Origin: Acidobacteriota bacterium
GTDB lineage: Bacteria > Acidobacteriota > Thermoanaerobaculia > Multivoradales > SZUA-115
DNA: 64,000 nucleotides
Assembly (NCBI GenBank): GCA_024277255.1
Contig: JAJRVQ010000080.1
Span: forward strand, 30,343-94,342
Direction of reading: 5' to 3'
Part shown: one piece after another, positions 34,858 to 43,863 of the stretch
Layout: every line of letters starts with the position of its first letter
Numbering within the stretch: the stretch's first letter is position 1
Program-made: the position numbers and the translations under genes
The notes under the pieces: generated by a model
The model's input: only the letters and a program-made list of their open reading frames with translations
What the model was told of the DNA's origin: nothing
Databases searched by the model: none

Positions 34858-36219
34858 TCAGGCGGGTGCGGTGGCAACTTGGGGCGAGAAGATGGACTCA
34901 ACCGGCGACGGTGGAACCCCTAGCTGTTGGCGTAGTAATCCACGAACTTCGCCCACCAGGTACAGCGAGCCGGTGACCACCAGGAGGCCCTCCCCAGCCA
35001 ATGCGATGCTGAGGGCTCGTGAAGGCTGAGCCTCCAAGATGGCCGTTCGATCCGGTACCCAGCGAGCGAGTTCCCGGGGAGAATAGGCTCTGCGTCCTTG
35101 CGGTGAGGTGAGGATCACCCGGCGGGCTCGCCCCGCCAAAGCGGCGAGCATGCCCTCGGCGTTCTTGTTGGCGAAAGCTCCGAACAGAAGATCGAAACCC
35201 CGATCGTCACCGCACGGGTCGATCTGTGGCCGGTGCGCAAGGAATCGCATCAAGGCATCGATTCCGAGTGGGTTGTGTGCCGCATCCAGCAGCAGATCAC
35301 GCCCGGCGTGTGGGGGAGGGCAGACGACATGCTCCAGCCGGCCCGGCCAGCGGCATCCTTCGGCTCCGGCGCGGATCGCAGCGCCGTCCAGGCGATCGAA
35401 CCCTTGCGCCGCCAACGTCTCGGCCGCCAGCACCGCCAGGGCGAGGTTCTCCGCCTGGTGGTGACCCGGCAGCGGTAGGTCGATCTGGTAGTGGTCCGCC
35501 GGCGTGCACAGTTCAACGTGTTGGCCGGCCAGTTCCCGTGGTTGGCTGAGGAGGTCGCGCACCTCCCTTGGCGCCAGCAGGAGCACGGCGCCGGCCTGAT
35601 TCGCCGCATCGATCAAAGTCTCCTCGACCAGCGCTGAGCCCGGCCAACTCACCGCCGGCACTGCGGCGCGGAGAATCCCGGCCTTCTCCCGGGCGATCGC
35701 CGGCAGCGACTCCCCGAGGTGCTTGGTGTGATCGAGGCCGATCGGTGTAATCACCGAGAGTATGGGGTTGCCGGCATTGGTGGCATCCAGCCGGCCTCCC
35801 ATGCCGACCTCCATCACCGCCAGATCGACTCGCGATTCGGCGAACCAGACCCAAGCGGCGGCGGTGAGCGCCTCGAAATAGGTCGGCGGAGCCGCCAGCG
35901 CCTCTTCTCCGGCTTCGATCACCGAGGTCAGGAGCCTGCCGAGCTGCTCTCCATCCACCGCCCGGCCATCGATGCGCAACCTCTCTTCGACCGCTTCCAG
36001 GTGGGGTGAGGTGTAGAGACCGGTGCGGTAACCGGCGGCGCAGGCCATGGCGGCGAGCAGCGTTGCGGTGGAACCCTTGCCGTTGGTCCCCGCCACCAAC
36101 ACCGTGGGCACGTGCGACTGTGGATTGCCCAGAGTCGCCAGTAGCGGCCGTGTGGTGTCGAGGCCGAGCCGCACACCGAACAGCTCGAGGCGCTCGAGGA
36201 TCGACTGCGCGCGATTCAT
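34858..36219 (-). CDS. folC: Folylpolyglutamate synthase / dihydrofolate synthase
   Basis: 453 aa. Mur-ligase-type ATP loop VAGTNGKGSTATLL, GLYTSPHL, MEVGMGGRLDATN, DAAHNP. Adds glutamate to folates. It lies 9 nt downstream of accD, an accD-folC order conserved in many bacteria. Confidence 0.95.
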   Translation of the reverse strand: MNRAQSILERLELFGVRLGLDTTRPLLATLGNPQSHVPTVLVAGTNGKGSTATLLAAMACAAGYRTGLYTSPHLEAVEERLRIDGRAVDGEQLGRLLTSVIEAGEEALAAPPTYFEALTAAAWVWFAESRVDLAVMEVGMGGRLDATNAGNPILSVITPIGLDHTKHLGESLPAIAREKAGILRAAVPAVSWPGSALVEETLIDAANQAGAVLLLAPREVRDLLSQPRELAGQHVELCTPADHYQIDLPLPGHHQAENLALAVLAAETLAAQGFDRLDGAAIRAGAEGCRWPGRLEHVVCPPPHAGRDLLLDAAHNPLGIDALMRFLAHRPQIDPCGDDRGFDLLFGAFANKNAEGMLAALAGRARRVILTSPQGRRAYSPRELARWVPDRTAILEAQPSRALSIALAGEGLLVVTGSLYLVGEVRGLLRQQLGVPPSPVESIFSPQVATAPA

Positions 36220-36228
36220 GAGGTCGAC

Positions 36229-37143
36229 TTAGAGGAAGTGGCGCAGGCAGCGGGCGACGGTCGTCTTGAGTTGCGGACGGGCCACCACCAGGTCGAGGAA
36301 ACCGTGTTCGACGAGAAACTCGCTGCGTTGAAAGCCGTCCGGCAGACTCTGCCGAATGGTCTGTTCGATAACCCGTGGGCCGGCAAAACCGATCAACGCG
36401 CCGGGTTCCGCGATATTGAGATCGCCCAACATGGCGAACGATGCGGTGACTCCGCCGGTCGTCGGGTCGGTCAAGATCGAGAGATAGGGGAGGTTGGCTT
36501 GGCGCAGGCGTGCCAACGCCGAGGAGATCTTGGCCATCTGGAGCAATGAGAGTACGCCCTCCTGCATCCGTGCTCCGCCCGAAGCGCTGACCACGATCAG
36601 AGGCTTTCCTGCTGCCAGCGCACGTTCCGCCGCCCGCGTCACCTTCTCACCGACCACCGAGCCCATCGAGCCACCCATGAAGCGGTACTGCATCACCGCC
36701 AAGACCACCGGTATCCCTTCGACAGCCCCGTCGACGACGATCACCGCGTCGTTGTCACCAACCTTGTCGGTATAGCTCTTCAACCGGTCCCGATACTTTT
36801 TCGAGTCGGTGAACGAGAGAGGGTCGGTGGATTGAATCTGGGAGAAGAGATCCCGGGGAATCGGCGGCTGTTGGTTCTGCGCCGTCGCCGGGCTCTCGTC
36901 ATCCACGGCCTCGGAGTCCGCTTCCGGGGGGGTGTCCAGGAGGAGTCGGATGCGCTCTTCGGCATCGATCCGAAAGTGGTGACTACACTTCGGACAGATC
37001 CGGAAGTTGAGCTTCAACTCCTTCGAGTAGATCACCTCCCGGCAACCGTCGCACTTGACCCAAAGGCCTTCGGGAACGGTGCTACGAGGCCGATCTTCGG
37101 CCGCCGCGGGTAGCGGCTTCTTTTTCTTCTTGAACCAAGCCAT
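36229..37143 (-). CDS. accD: Acetyl-CoA carboxylase carboxyltransferase beta subunit
   Basis: 304 aa. N-terminal zinc ribbon (CDGCREVIY...CPKCSHHF), then the crotonase-fold domain with SASGGARMQEG and LTDPTTGGVTASFA. First committed step of fatty acid synthesis. A short Q/P-rich insertion near 85-95 is not typical. Confidence 0.96.
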   Translation of the reverse strand: MAWFKKKKKPLPAAAEDRPRSTVPEGLWVKCDGCREVIYSKELKLNFRICPKCSHHFRIDAEERIRLLLDTPPEADSEAVDDESPATAQNQQPPIPRDLFSQIQSTDPLSFTDSKKYRDRLKSYTDKVGDNDAVIVVDGAVEGIPVVLAVMQYRFMGGSMGSVVGEKVTRAAERALAAGKPLIVVSASGGARMQEGVLSLLQMAKISSALARLRQANLPYLSILTDPTTGGVTASFAMLGDLNIAEPGALIGFAGPRVIEQTIRQSLPDGFQRSEFLVEHGFLDLVVARPQLKTTVARCLRHFL

Positions 37144-37186
37144 GGTTCACCCCACCGCGGATTCGAGTGTCCAGCGCTGAGGGCGA

Positions 37187-37423
37187 TTAGCTTTCGGCAG
37201 CGTCTTCGTCCTCGGCGGCGGAGAGATCATTGGTGATGCCAAGCCGTAGGCAGGCGGCATCGTACATCTGCCGCGAAGCCTTCTTGGCGTTTTGCAGCTC
37301 CGCCAGCCGGTCCTTGACCTTGGATAGCTCTTCCTCGATCTCGCGATCGAGCTCTTCGATTTCCTGCCTGGTGACATCCAGGGTGTTTTCGTAGAATTTC
37401 CTCTGTCGATCGCTAAGGCTCAT
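37187..37423 (-). CDS. Small coiled-coil protein of unknown function
   Basis: 78 aa from ATG 37423, 5 nt after GGAGG. Residues 5-55 are a charged heptad-like helix (ENTLDVTRQEIEELDREIEEELSKVKDRLAELQNAKKASRQ is split by no proline), with an acidic tail. Cytoplasmic. It precedes accD on the same strand. Function not recognised. Confidence 0.65.
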   Translation of the reverse strand: MSLSDRQRKFYENTLDVTRQEIEELDREIEEELSKVKDRLAELQNAKKASRQMYDAACLRLGITNDLSAAEDEDAAES

Positions 37424-37471
37424 AGCCACCTCCAAGATGCACCCCTATCCGCCCGTTTGCGCGGCTGGCGC

Positions 37472-40400
37472 TCAGCATTGATGGGCCTTTGCTAGCCCAG
37501 AGTTCAAATTTTGTGTGAAAACTCGGCGGGCACGAATCCTCGGCCAGCACCCCTCTGTAACCAGGGCACAATACTCGCCTTCGACTGAGGGCACAAGCCA
37601 AGCCAGTGATCTGGAGTTGGGTCGTAGCAAGGGTGGATCGCTGTCGCTCACCGCCGGCTCCTCGCTAGAGGTGTCGGAGGCAGCTGCCTCTTGCTGTGCC
37701 GCTTGGACCGCGGACAGCTGTGCTTCGAGCTGCTGCTGCTTCTTTTCAAACTCGGCTCGCAACAGTGCCTCGCGCCTTGCCAACTCCTCATCCACCAGCC
37801 TCTCGACCTCACGAGGATCCGCTTGTGGCGCAGCCGGTGCGGCGTTGACGGCTGTAGAGCTCGCCCCGCTCGCCCCCTCGCCATTTTCCGTCTCGCCGTC
37901 GCTTGGCGAGGAGGAGGCTGGTCCTTCTTGGGCTGGATCAGCGGTGCCCTCTGGCTCGGCCGAGGAGGAGTTTCCGGGGTCCGCAGGTTGGGTCTCCACG
38001 GGTTGAGTGAGGGTGGCAGGGGTGGGTTCTGCCGGCTGGGAGCGCCCCCGTATCATGGTCCAGGCCAGAACGGCGGCTGCGGCCAGCGCCAGCAAGAGTA
38101 AGAGGATCCACCAGCGTCCGCGCGACTCTCCTTTGACCAACTGCGGATCGACGCCACCGGTCGGCGCAATGAGTTCGACCACTTCGCCAGCCTCCGTCCG
38201 CTCGCCAGCGTCACTCTGTGGTTCGCCGGCACCATCCGCTCTGACCGCGGCCCGGGCATCGCCGGCTTGGCCGGCACTCGCAGGTGCTGAGAGATCCTTT
38301 TTAACCGGCTCAGCCGACTTGCTGCCGGCGACCTCGCTCACCTTCGCCGCGGTTTGCGCGGCGTCCAACGCACAGCGCGAGCTGTCCGGGCCAAGGGCCG
38401 GTGGTTCGACGGTGGGTTTGACGACCGGCTCAGCAGTTGGTTTGGCAGTGGGTTCTACCGTGGTGGCGGGAGTCGCCGTGGGCGGCCTCTCCGGCCGCGG
38501 TGTCGCTGTGCCCATGCGCTTGGCCGGCGCCTGACGGTCGTGGGTGAGAACTCTGTGCATCAGGGCAGCGAGGTCGGCCTGGCCGGGGGTCGGGTCGAGG
38601 CTGTGGAGGATCGACTCGATTCGCTGCTGCATCTCGCCGGCAGTCTGGAAACGGCCGTCAGGATCCTTGCTGAGAGCTCGCCGGACCAGTTCGTCAACCG
38701 CGGCGGGAATCGACGGATCGATGTCCACCGGGGCTGGTAGATTGCACTCGCGAACCGCTTCCAGTACGGAGAGTTCATTGTCGCCAGGGAAGAGCCGGCG
38801 CCCGAGGAGCATTTCGAAGATCAGTGAGCCGAGAGAGAAGAGATCTGACCGTGCATCGACACTCTGTCCTCTGGCCTGCTCCGGCGACATGTATTGGAGT
38901 TTGCCCTTGAGGGCACCCATCTGCGTATGTTGGGCTCGAGACACCGCTTTGACGATGCCGAAATCACAGAGTTTGATGTCGCCCTCGTAGGAGAGCAGGA
39001 CATTTTGCGGTGAGACATCACGATGGACCAACCCGAGCTGCCGGTCGTCGAAGCCGCGCTTGCGATGGGCGTAGTCGAGGGCGCTGGCCAGGCGAGCTGC
39101 GATCAGCAGTGTGACTCCGACGGGTATGCGGATGCCGGAGCGCTGTGCCGCGTCGAGAATCGCTCGCAAGTTGCGCCCTTCGACGAACTCCATAGCGATG
39201 TAGTAGTCCTCGTCGAGTTTGCCGAGGTCGTAGATGTGGGTGATGTTGGGGTGGCTCAGCTGTGCCGCCAACTTTGCTTCGTCGATGAACATGTTGACGA
39301 AGGACTCGTTGTCCGTGAGGTGATGCAAGATCTTCTTGATCGCCACGGTCTTCTGGAATCCTTCGACCCCCTTCATCCGCGCCTTCCACACTTCGGCCAT
39401 GCCGCCGATGGCGATCTTCTCGAGCAACGTGTACTGGCCAAACTCCTGGCCGGCGGAAACCGGCCTGAATGCAGGAGCGGCCGGTGCGGCTTTTCTGCGC
39501 TCGACCTCGGGCCAGGCCGTTTCCGCGGCAGGTGTGTGGCGCAGCTTGTCGATCTCGGCCGCCAAGTCGGTCGCCGTTCTCTTTTTCTTGGCCGGTGCGC
39601 TCGGGCGCTTCTTGGTGCTCCTGGAATCGAGATCGAGGCTGGACAACGTGCGCGAGAGCATGGCGTCGACATCGCTGCTGCTCGTGGTGCCGGCGCGGCT
39701 CCCGCGCCTTGTTTTCGTGCCCGTCTCTTTTCCCGTGCCGAGAACTCCCGACAGCGTCAACTCCAACTTGCGTTGGATCTCATCGTCCATCAGAGGCGGC
39801 GGTCGCCGGCTCGGTGGCCTCGCCGCCGCGGCGTTGGCACCAGCCTCGAAACCCGAAGGCTCGGCGGTCTGGGTTGGGGCAGCGGCCGCCACCCTCGGTG
39901 CGGCCTCAACTTCGGGTGGTCGCGCAACCGCGGCGGAGTCCTGGACCGGTTCGCTTGCCGGCCGGGTTGGGCTGGTGTGGGCTGGTGTGGGCTGGGTGGT
40001 GGCGGGGTGCACAGCGGCCGGTGGTTGTTCGCCGAGTTCGGCCAGCATGTCACCGAAGATGTCGGCGGACGAGACCTTCGGAGTCGGGCTCAGCGTAGTC
40101 TGCTCGACTTCCGCCAGCACGTCGCCGAAGATGTCGGCTGAGCTGAGTTTCTTGCTTTCCTCGACGGCCCGCGCGGCGGGTGCGCCACCCCGGGCCTGCG
40201 CTAGTCCGACTCTCACTGCATCGCGGTAGTCGGTGTCGGAAATCGGCTCGACGAGGAGCTGGTCGGCGTGTGGTTCGTAGGCCGCTACCTGTTCGGAACC
40301 GCCGACCAGAGCCAGAACCCCGGGTCCTCCGCGCTTGCCGGCGAAGGCATCCATCATCTCGGCAGCACCGGGTAGGTCACTGCTAACCAAGACCAGCGAC

Positions 40401-40537
40401 GGTGCTTCGTAGGCCGCGGCGCGCAATGCTTCATCGCGGCTACTGACCACCTTGACGTTATAGCCGTCGGTCGTCAGCGCGCGGATCAGCGGCTCTGCAT
40501 GGCGGTTCTCAGGCTCTACCACCAGGATCAGCGACAT
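37472..40537 (-). CDS. Membrane Ser/Thr protein kinase with N-terminal pseudo-receiver
   Basis: 1021 aa. Residues 1-115 fold like a response-regulator receiver but the phospho-acceptor position reads VSSDLPG, serine where Asp is expected, so a pseudo-receiver. Two copies of SSADIFGDxLAE at 132-143 and 156-167, then a long P/A-rich linker with two short helices (DDEIQRKLELTLSG, DVDAMLSRTL). Kinase domain about 369-640: glycine loop IAIGGMAEVW, VAIKK lysine, HRDVSPQN (D507), DFG (D525), SPEQARG. Another low-complexity stretch leads to one transmembrane helix (about 825-845) and an extracytoplasmic Q/E-rich coiled coil (about 920-965). The last 40 residues contain three Cys. Probably senses envelope state; signal unknown. 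Confidence 0.88.
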   Translation of the reverse strand: MSLILVVEPENRHAEPLIRALTTDGYNVKVVSSRDEALRAAAYEAPSLVLVSSDLPGAAEMMDAFAGKRGGPGVLALVGGSEQVAAYEPHADQLLVEPISDTDYRDAVRVGLAQARGGAPAARAVEESKKLSSADIFGDVLAEVEQTTLSPTPKVSSADIFGDMLAELGEQPPAAVHPATTQPTPAHTSPTRPASEPVQDSAAVARPPEVEAAPRVAAAAPTQTAEPSGFEAGANAAAARPPSRRPPPLMDDEIQRKLELTLSGVLGTGKETGTKTRRGSRAGTTSSSDVDAMLSRTLSSLDLDSRSTKKRPSAPAKKKRTATDLAAEIDKLRHTPAAETAWPEVERRKAAPAAPAFRPVSAGQEFGQYTLLEKIAIGGMAEVWKARMKGVEGFQKTVAIKKILHHLTDNESFVNMFIDEAKLAAQLSHPNITHIYDLGKLDEDYYIAMEFVEGRNLRAILDAAQRSGIRIPVGVTLLIAARLASALDYAHRKRGFDDRQLGLVHRDVSPQNVLLSYEGDIKLCDFGIVKAVSRAQHTQMGALKGKLQYMSPEQARGQSVDARSDLFSLGSLIFEMLLGRRLFPGDNELSVLEAVRECNLPAPVDIDPSIPAAVDELVRRALSKDPDGRFQTAGEMQQRIESILHSLDPTPGQADLAALMHRVLTHDRQAPAKRMGTATPRPERPPTATPATTVEPTAKPTAEPVVKPTVEPPALGPDSSRCALDAAQTAAKVSEVAGSKSAEPVKKDLSAPASAGQAGDARAAVRADGAGEPQSDAGERTEAGEVVELIAPTGGVDPQLVKGESRGRWWILLLLLALAAAAVLAWTMIRGRSQPAEPTPATLTQPVETQPADPGNSSSAEPEGTADPAQEGPASSSPSDGETENGEGASGASSTAVNAAPAAPQADPREVERLVDEELARREALLRAEFEKKQQQLEAQLSAVQAAQQEAAASDTSSEEPAVSDSDPPLLRPNSRSLAWLVPSVEGEYCALVTEGCWPRIRARRVFTQNLNSGLAKAHQC

Positions 40538-40731
40538 GGTTCTCGCTCCATTTCAGACTGGACTTTGTAGCACCCTCCGGCAGGAGAGTCAAACCCTGCG
40601 CATTCTTGAAGGTATTGATTCTACTGTGATTTAGCGCGGCGGCACCACTTGTTGAGCGAAGCGGTTAGAATCGGGGGACAAGGGGAGGGTCCCTTCTCCA
40701 TCATTGACGAAAATTCCCCGGGAGCGAGACC

Positions 40732-41475
40732 ATGTCGGGCCACAGCAAATGGAGCACCATCAAGCGCAAGAAGGGAGCCTTGGACGCCAAGCGCGGCAAG
40801 CTTTGGACCAAGATCCTACGCGAGGTAACCGTCGCCGCGCGACTCGGCGGCGGAGATCCCAGCGCCAATCCGCGCCTGCGTAGCGCGATGACCGAGGCTC
40901 GCTCCAACAATGTGCCGAACGACAACATCGCACGGGCGATCAAGAAAGGGACCGGCGACCTGGAGGGCGGTGCACTGGAGGAGCTGACCTACGAAGGGTA
41001 TGGCCCCGGTGGCGTGGCGATCATGATCGAGACCATCACCGACAACAAGAACAGAACGGTGTCCGAGGTTCGCCACCTGTTCAGCAAGTACGGCGGCAAC
41101 CTGGGTGAGAACGGGTGCGTGGGGTGGATGTTCGATCGTCGCGGAACCTTCGCCATCGAGGCGAGTGAAATGAGCGAGGAGAGCTTCATGGAGTTGGCGC
41201 TCGAACTCGAAGTCGACGACATCGCCACCGACGATCAGCTCTACGAGATCATCACCTCGGTCGAGGATTTCGCGGCGGTCAAAGAGGAACTCGAGCGACG
41301 GGAGATTCCCTTGGCCGTCAAGACGCTGGCCATGGTGCCGCAAACCACAGTCGAGGTGGACGAAGAGCAGGCGCCGCGCTTGATACGACTGGTCGAGGCT
41401 CTCGAAGACCAAGACGACGTCCAGGATGTTTGGGCGAACTTCGAGGTCACCGAGAGCATGATGGCCGCGGAGTGA
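40732..41475 (+). CDS. yebC: YebC/PmpR-family protein
   Basis: 247 aa. Family start MSGHSKWSTIKRKKGALDAKRGK, then NNVPNDNIARAIKKGTG and YEGYGPGGVA. Members act as transcriptional regulators or help ribosomes through proline stretches. GGGAG lies about 9 nt before ATG. The ruvC start overlaps its stop, the classical yebC-ruvC pair. Confidence 0.96.
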   Translation: MSGHSKWSTIKRKKGALDAKRGKLWTKILREVTVAARLGGGDPSANPRLRSAMTEARSNNVPNDNIARAIKKGTGDLEGGALEELTYEGYGPGGVAIMIETITDNKNRTVSEVRHLFSKYGGNLGENGCVGWMFDRRGTFAIEASEMSEESFMELALELEVDDIATDDQLYEIITSVEDFAAVKEELERREIPLAVKTLAMVPQTTVEVDEEQAPRLIRLVEALEDQDDVQDVWANFEVTESMMAAE

Positions 41476-42023
41476 TGCCGGCGAACGGCCGGCGTCGCTC
41501 GGCCGGTGGCGCCAAGTCGGTTCGCATTCTGGGTCTCGATCCCGGCAGCATGCACACCGGGTACGGGGTGATCGACGCCGCCGGCAACCGAATCGTCGCC
41601 TGCGCTGTCGGTCGCATCTCCTGCCGGCGAAAACAGCCTCTGGCGCAACGGTTGGTTTACCTGAGTTCGGAAGTGGGGCAGATCGTCGACCGCTGGCAGC
41701 CGGACATCGTGGTGCTGGAAGCTCTCTTCCACGGAGTGAACCCACGATCCATGATCGTGCTCGCCCAAGCGAGAGGCGCCTTACTGGCGAAAGTGGCCAG
41801 CCAGGTCGGCGAAGTGCGCGAATTTTCACCCGCGGAGGTAAAATCGGCCGTTACCGGCAATGGTCGTGCCGACAAAGAACAAGTGGCGAGAATGGTCCAG
41901 CTCCTCCTCAAGCTGGAAGTTGACGATCTGGCTAGCGACGCCACCGACGCCCTCGCCGCGGCCATCTGTTGCTCTCGGCGATTGCGCATGGACCGTCTCG
42001 CAGAGCCGGCCGCGGGCACCTGA
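41475..42023 (+). CDS. ruvC: Holliday junction resolvase RuvC
   Basis: 182 aa, ATG 41475 overlapping the yebC TGA (TGATG). RNase H fold: LGLDPGSMHTGYG (first Asp), VLEALF (Glu), and the C-terminal DATDALAAAIC (Asp). Dimeric Mg-dependent endonuclease that resolves Holliday junctions; ruvA and ruvB are not in the window. Confidence 0.95.
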   Translation: MPANGRRRSAGGAKSVRILGLDPGSMHTGYGVIDAAGNRIVACAVGRISCRRKQPLAQRLVYLSSEVGQIVDRWQPDIVVLEALFHGVNPRSMIVLAQARGALLAKVASQVGEVREFSPAEVKSAVTGNGRADKEQVARMVQLLLKLEVDDLASDATDALAAAICCSRRLRMDRLAEPAAGT

Positions 42024-42066
42024 ACCCGCCACCGAGAAGCTCTAAATCACTGGCAATAAACTGCTT

Positions 42067-42108
42067 ACAGGGTATGTCAGTCATCCTGACCCGAGACGAC
42101 TACCCTGT
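42067..42108. other. Nested inverted repeats after ruvC
   Basis: ACAGGGTA (42067-42074) pairs with TACCCTGT (42101-42108), and inside it GTCAG pairs with CTGAC over a 5-nt loop. Could terminate ruvC transcription or bind a regulator for exbB. No T-tract. Confidence 0.5.
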
Positions 42109-42157
42109 GCTAACATCCTCGAAGTCTCGACCTCGATGAGGCAGGAAAAATGGCGGT

Positions 42158-42200
42158 GAGCCCTTGGGCTCCCGGTTTAGCCGTTGCATATTTGAAACCG
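42158..42200. other. Stem-loops in the upstream region of exbB
   Basis: GAGCCC-TT-GGGCTC is a 14-bp near-perfect palindrome. CGGTTT shortly after can pair with AAACCG about 20 nt on. Together with the 42067 element, the 264-bp gap between ruvC and exbB looks like a structured leader or operator region. I cannot match it to a known riboswitch. Confidence 0.4.
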
Positions 42201-42287
42201 CGCGCCGCAAGAAAAGCGGAGCGAAATCAATGAATTGGGAACGGGATCCACCGACAGCGGGTCCTACCAGGTACGAGGAGGAGTAGC

Positions 42288-42962
42288 GTGGGCAATTTTT
42301 CGGAATGGATTCGGATCGGCGGATTCGCGATGTACTTTCTCTTGGCGTGCTCGTTCCTCGCCCTTGTCGTGATGTTGGAGCGTGCCTGGGCACTCTTCCG
42401 GGCCCGGATCAACGTCAACGAGTTTCTTGCCAAGATCCGCAAGGCGCTCATGGTGAACGGCTCGACTCGCGATGCGATCAAGGTCTGTGAGCAGTACCGT
42501 GGACCGGTCGCCTCCATCATGAAGTCGGGTTTGTTGAAGTACGGGCAGCCGCGCGAGGATGTCGAGAAGACCATCGAGAATGCCGCTCTCTATGAAATGG
42601 GACGGCTGGAGCGTGGACTGGTGATTCTGGCGACCATCGCCAACGTAGCGCCGTTGATCGGTTTCCTCGGTACCGTGCTCGGCATGATCAAGTCGTTTGA
42701 TGCCTTGGCTGCGGCCGGCCTGTCCAACCCCGGCCTGGTGGCGACCGGTATCAAAGAGGCCCTCTACACCACGGCCGGCGGCCTCATCGTCGCCGTTCCG
42801 GTGCAGGTGGTCTACAACTTCTTCATGAGCCGGATCAACAAGTTCGTGCGCGAGATCGAGACCGCAGCGAACATGCTGCTGGAGACCTTCACCGACATGG
42901 AGCGCAAGGGCATCCAGGCGGAGCGCCCCGCGGCTGCTCCGCAACAACCCAAGAAAGCCTAG
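42288..42962 (+). CDS. exbB: MotA/TolQ/ExbB proton-channel protein
   Basis: 224 aa, GTG start 4 nt after GAGGAGGAG. Three membrane helices at about 14-35, 108-128 and 150-172, with the large cytoplasmic loop between the first two. VAPLIGFLGTVLGMIKSFD and GLIVAVPVQVVYNFF are family signatures. Forms the pentameric channel around the ExbD dimer and energises TonB. First gene of a five-gene operon. Confidence 0.93.
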   Translation: MGNFSEWIRIGGFAMYFLLACSFLALVVMLERAWALFRARINVNEFLAKIRKALMVNGSTRDAIKVCEQYRGPVASIMKSGLLKYGQPREDVEKTIENAALYEMGRLERGLVILATIANVAPLIGFLGTVLGMIKSFDALAAAGLSNPGLVATGIKEALYTTAGGLIVAVPVQVVYNFFMSRINKFVREIETAANMLLETFTDMERKGIQAERPAAAPQQPKKA

Positions 42963-42971
42963 GGCGACACC

Positions 42972-43406
42972 GTGAAATTACGAGCAGAGCACAACACGGA
43001 GGCGGTCATCCCGACCGCTTCGATGGCGGATATCGCCTTCCTGCTCATCGTCTTCTTCATGGTGACCTTTACCTCCGAGGTGGATCGCACTCAGGTCACC
43101 CTGCCGAATACTGAGCTGCGCTACGAGATTCCAGCGCAGTCGGCCTTCATTTCGGTGACCGAAGCTGGTCTGATCCGGGTCAGCAACGGTGAAGAAATGA
43201 GCGTTTCGGTCCCCGGAGTCGAGGATGTTCTGTCCTTCGCCGCGCAAGTGGTGGCGGTCGACCCCAGCCGGGACTTCGTGATCAAGGCGGACAACAACGT
43301 ACCGTATCGCACCGTCGACAGGGTGATCGACGCTCTGAAACAAGCCAGAGTGAAGAACATCTTTCTGCTGTCCAGAGCCAAGACAGTAGACGGTGCCGGT
43401 GGATAG
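42972..43406 (+). CDS. exbD: ExbD/TolR-family protein 1
   Basis: 144 aa, GTG start. One transmembrane helix, IPTASMADIAFLLIVFFMV, with the proton-path aspartate, then a periplasmic domain ending in VPYRTVDRVIDALKQA. Works with ExbB. 9 nt after exbB. Confidence 0.92.
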   Translation: MKLRAEHNTEAVIPTASMADIAFLLIVFFMVTFTSEVDRTQVTLPNTELRYEIPAQSAFISVTEAGLIRVSNGEEMSVSVPGVEDVLSFAAQVVAVDPSRDFVIKADNNVPYRTVDRVIDALKQARVKNIFLLSRAKTVDGAGG

Positions 43407-43421
43407 AGGAGGAAGCCAACG

Positions 43422-43859
43422 ATGAAAATCGAAAAGCGCCGGGTCAGCGATGAGATCCCGACAGCTTCGATGGCGGATATTGCCTTCCTGCTGATCGTCT
43501 ACTTCATGGTGACCTCGACCTTCGCGGCGACACGAGGCCTCGACTTTGCCTTCCCGCCGGAAGACGATTCGCAATCGGACCTCATTGAACCGGAAGATGC
43601 GGTACTGATCGAGATCCAACCCGGCGGTGACCTGCTGGTCGATCAGAAACCGATGAAGGCGACGGAGATCGTCGCCTATCTCGAGCCGAAGTTGGTGAAT
43701 AACCCGAAGAAGCCAGTCATCATCAAGCCCGATCCGGCATCGCCTTACGGCTACATGGTTGAAGTCTTGGACGAGCTGCGCCAGGGCGATGAGAAACTCG
43801 GCCTCAAGATCAATATCTCCCTGCCTACGCAGCGGGAGATCGAACTCTTCTGGTATTAG
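43422..43859 (+). CDS. exbD: ExbD/TolR-family protein 2
   Basis: 145 aa. The same MADIAFLLIVYFMVTSTF helix with Asp, and a diverged periplasmic part. Tandem ExbD pairs are common in non-proteobacterial TonB systems and may form heterodimers. AGGAGG lies about 9 nt before ATG. Confidence 0.92.
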   Translation: MKIEKRRVSDEIPTASMADIAFLLIVYFMVTSTFAATRGLDFAFPPEDDSQSDLIEPEDAVLIEIQPGGDLLVDQKPMKATEIVAYLEPKLVNNPKKPVIIKPDPASPYGYMVEVLDELRQGDEKLGLKINISLPTQREIELFWY

Positions 43860-43863
43860 GTCT

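Noticed and set aside
39023..40141. 372-codon plus-strand open frame
   Set aside because: Antisense to the Ser/Thr kinase gene; the minus strand carries HRDVSPQN and DFG.
42067..42200. c-di-GMP or cobalamin riboswitch before exbB
   Set aside because: Hairpins exist but none of the conserved core motifs of these classes could be found by eye.
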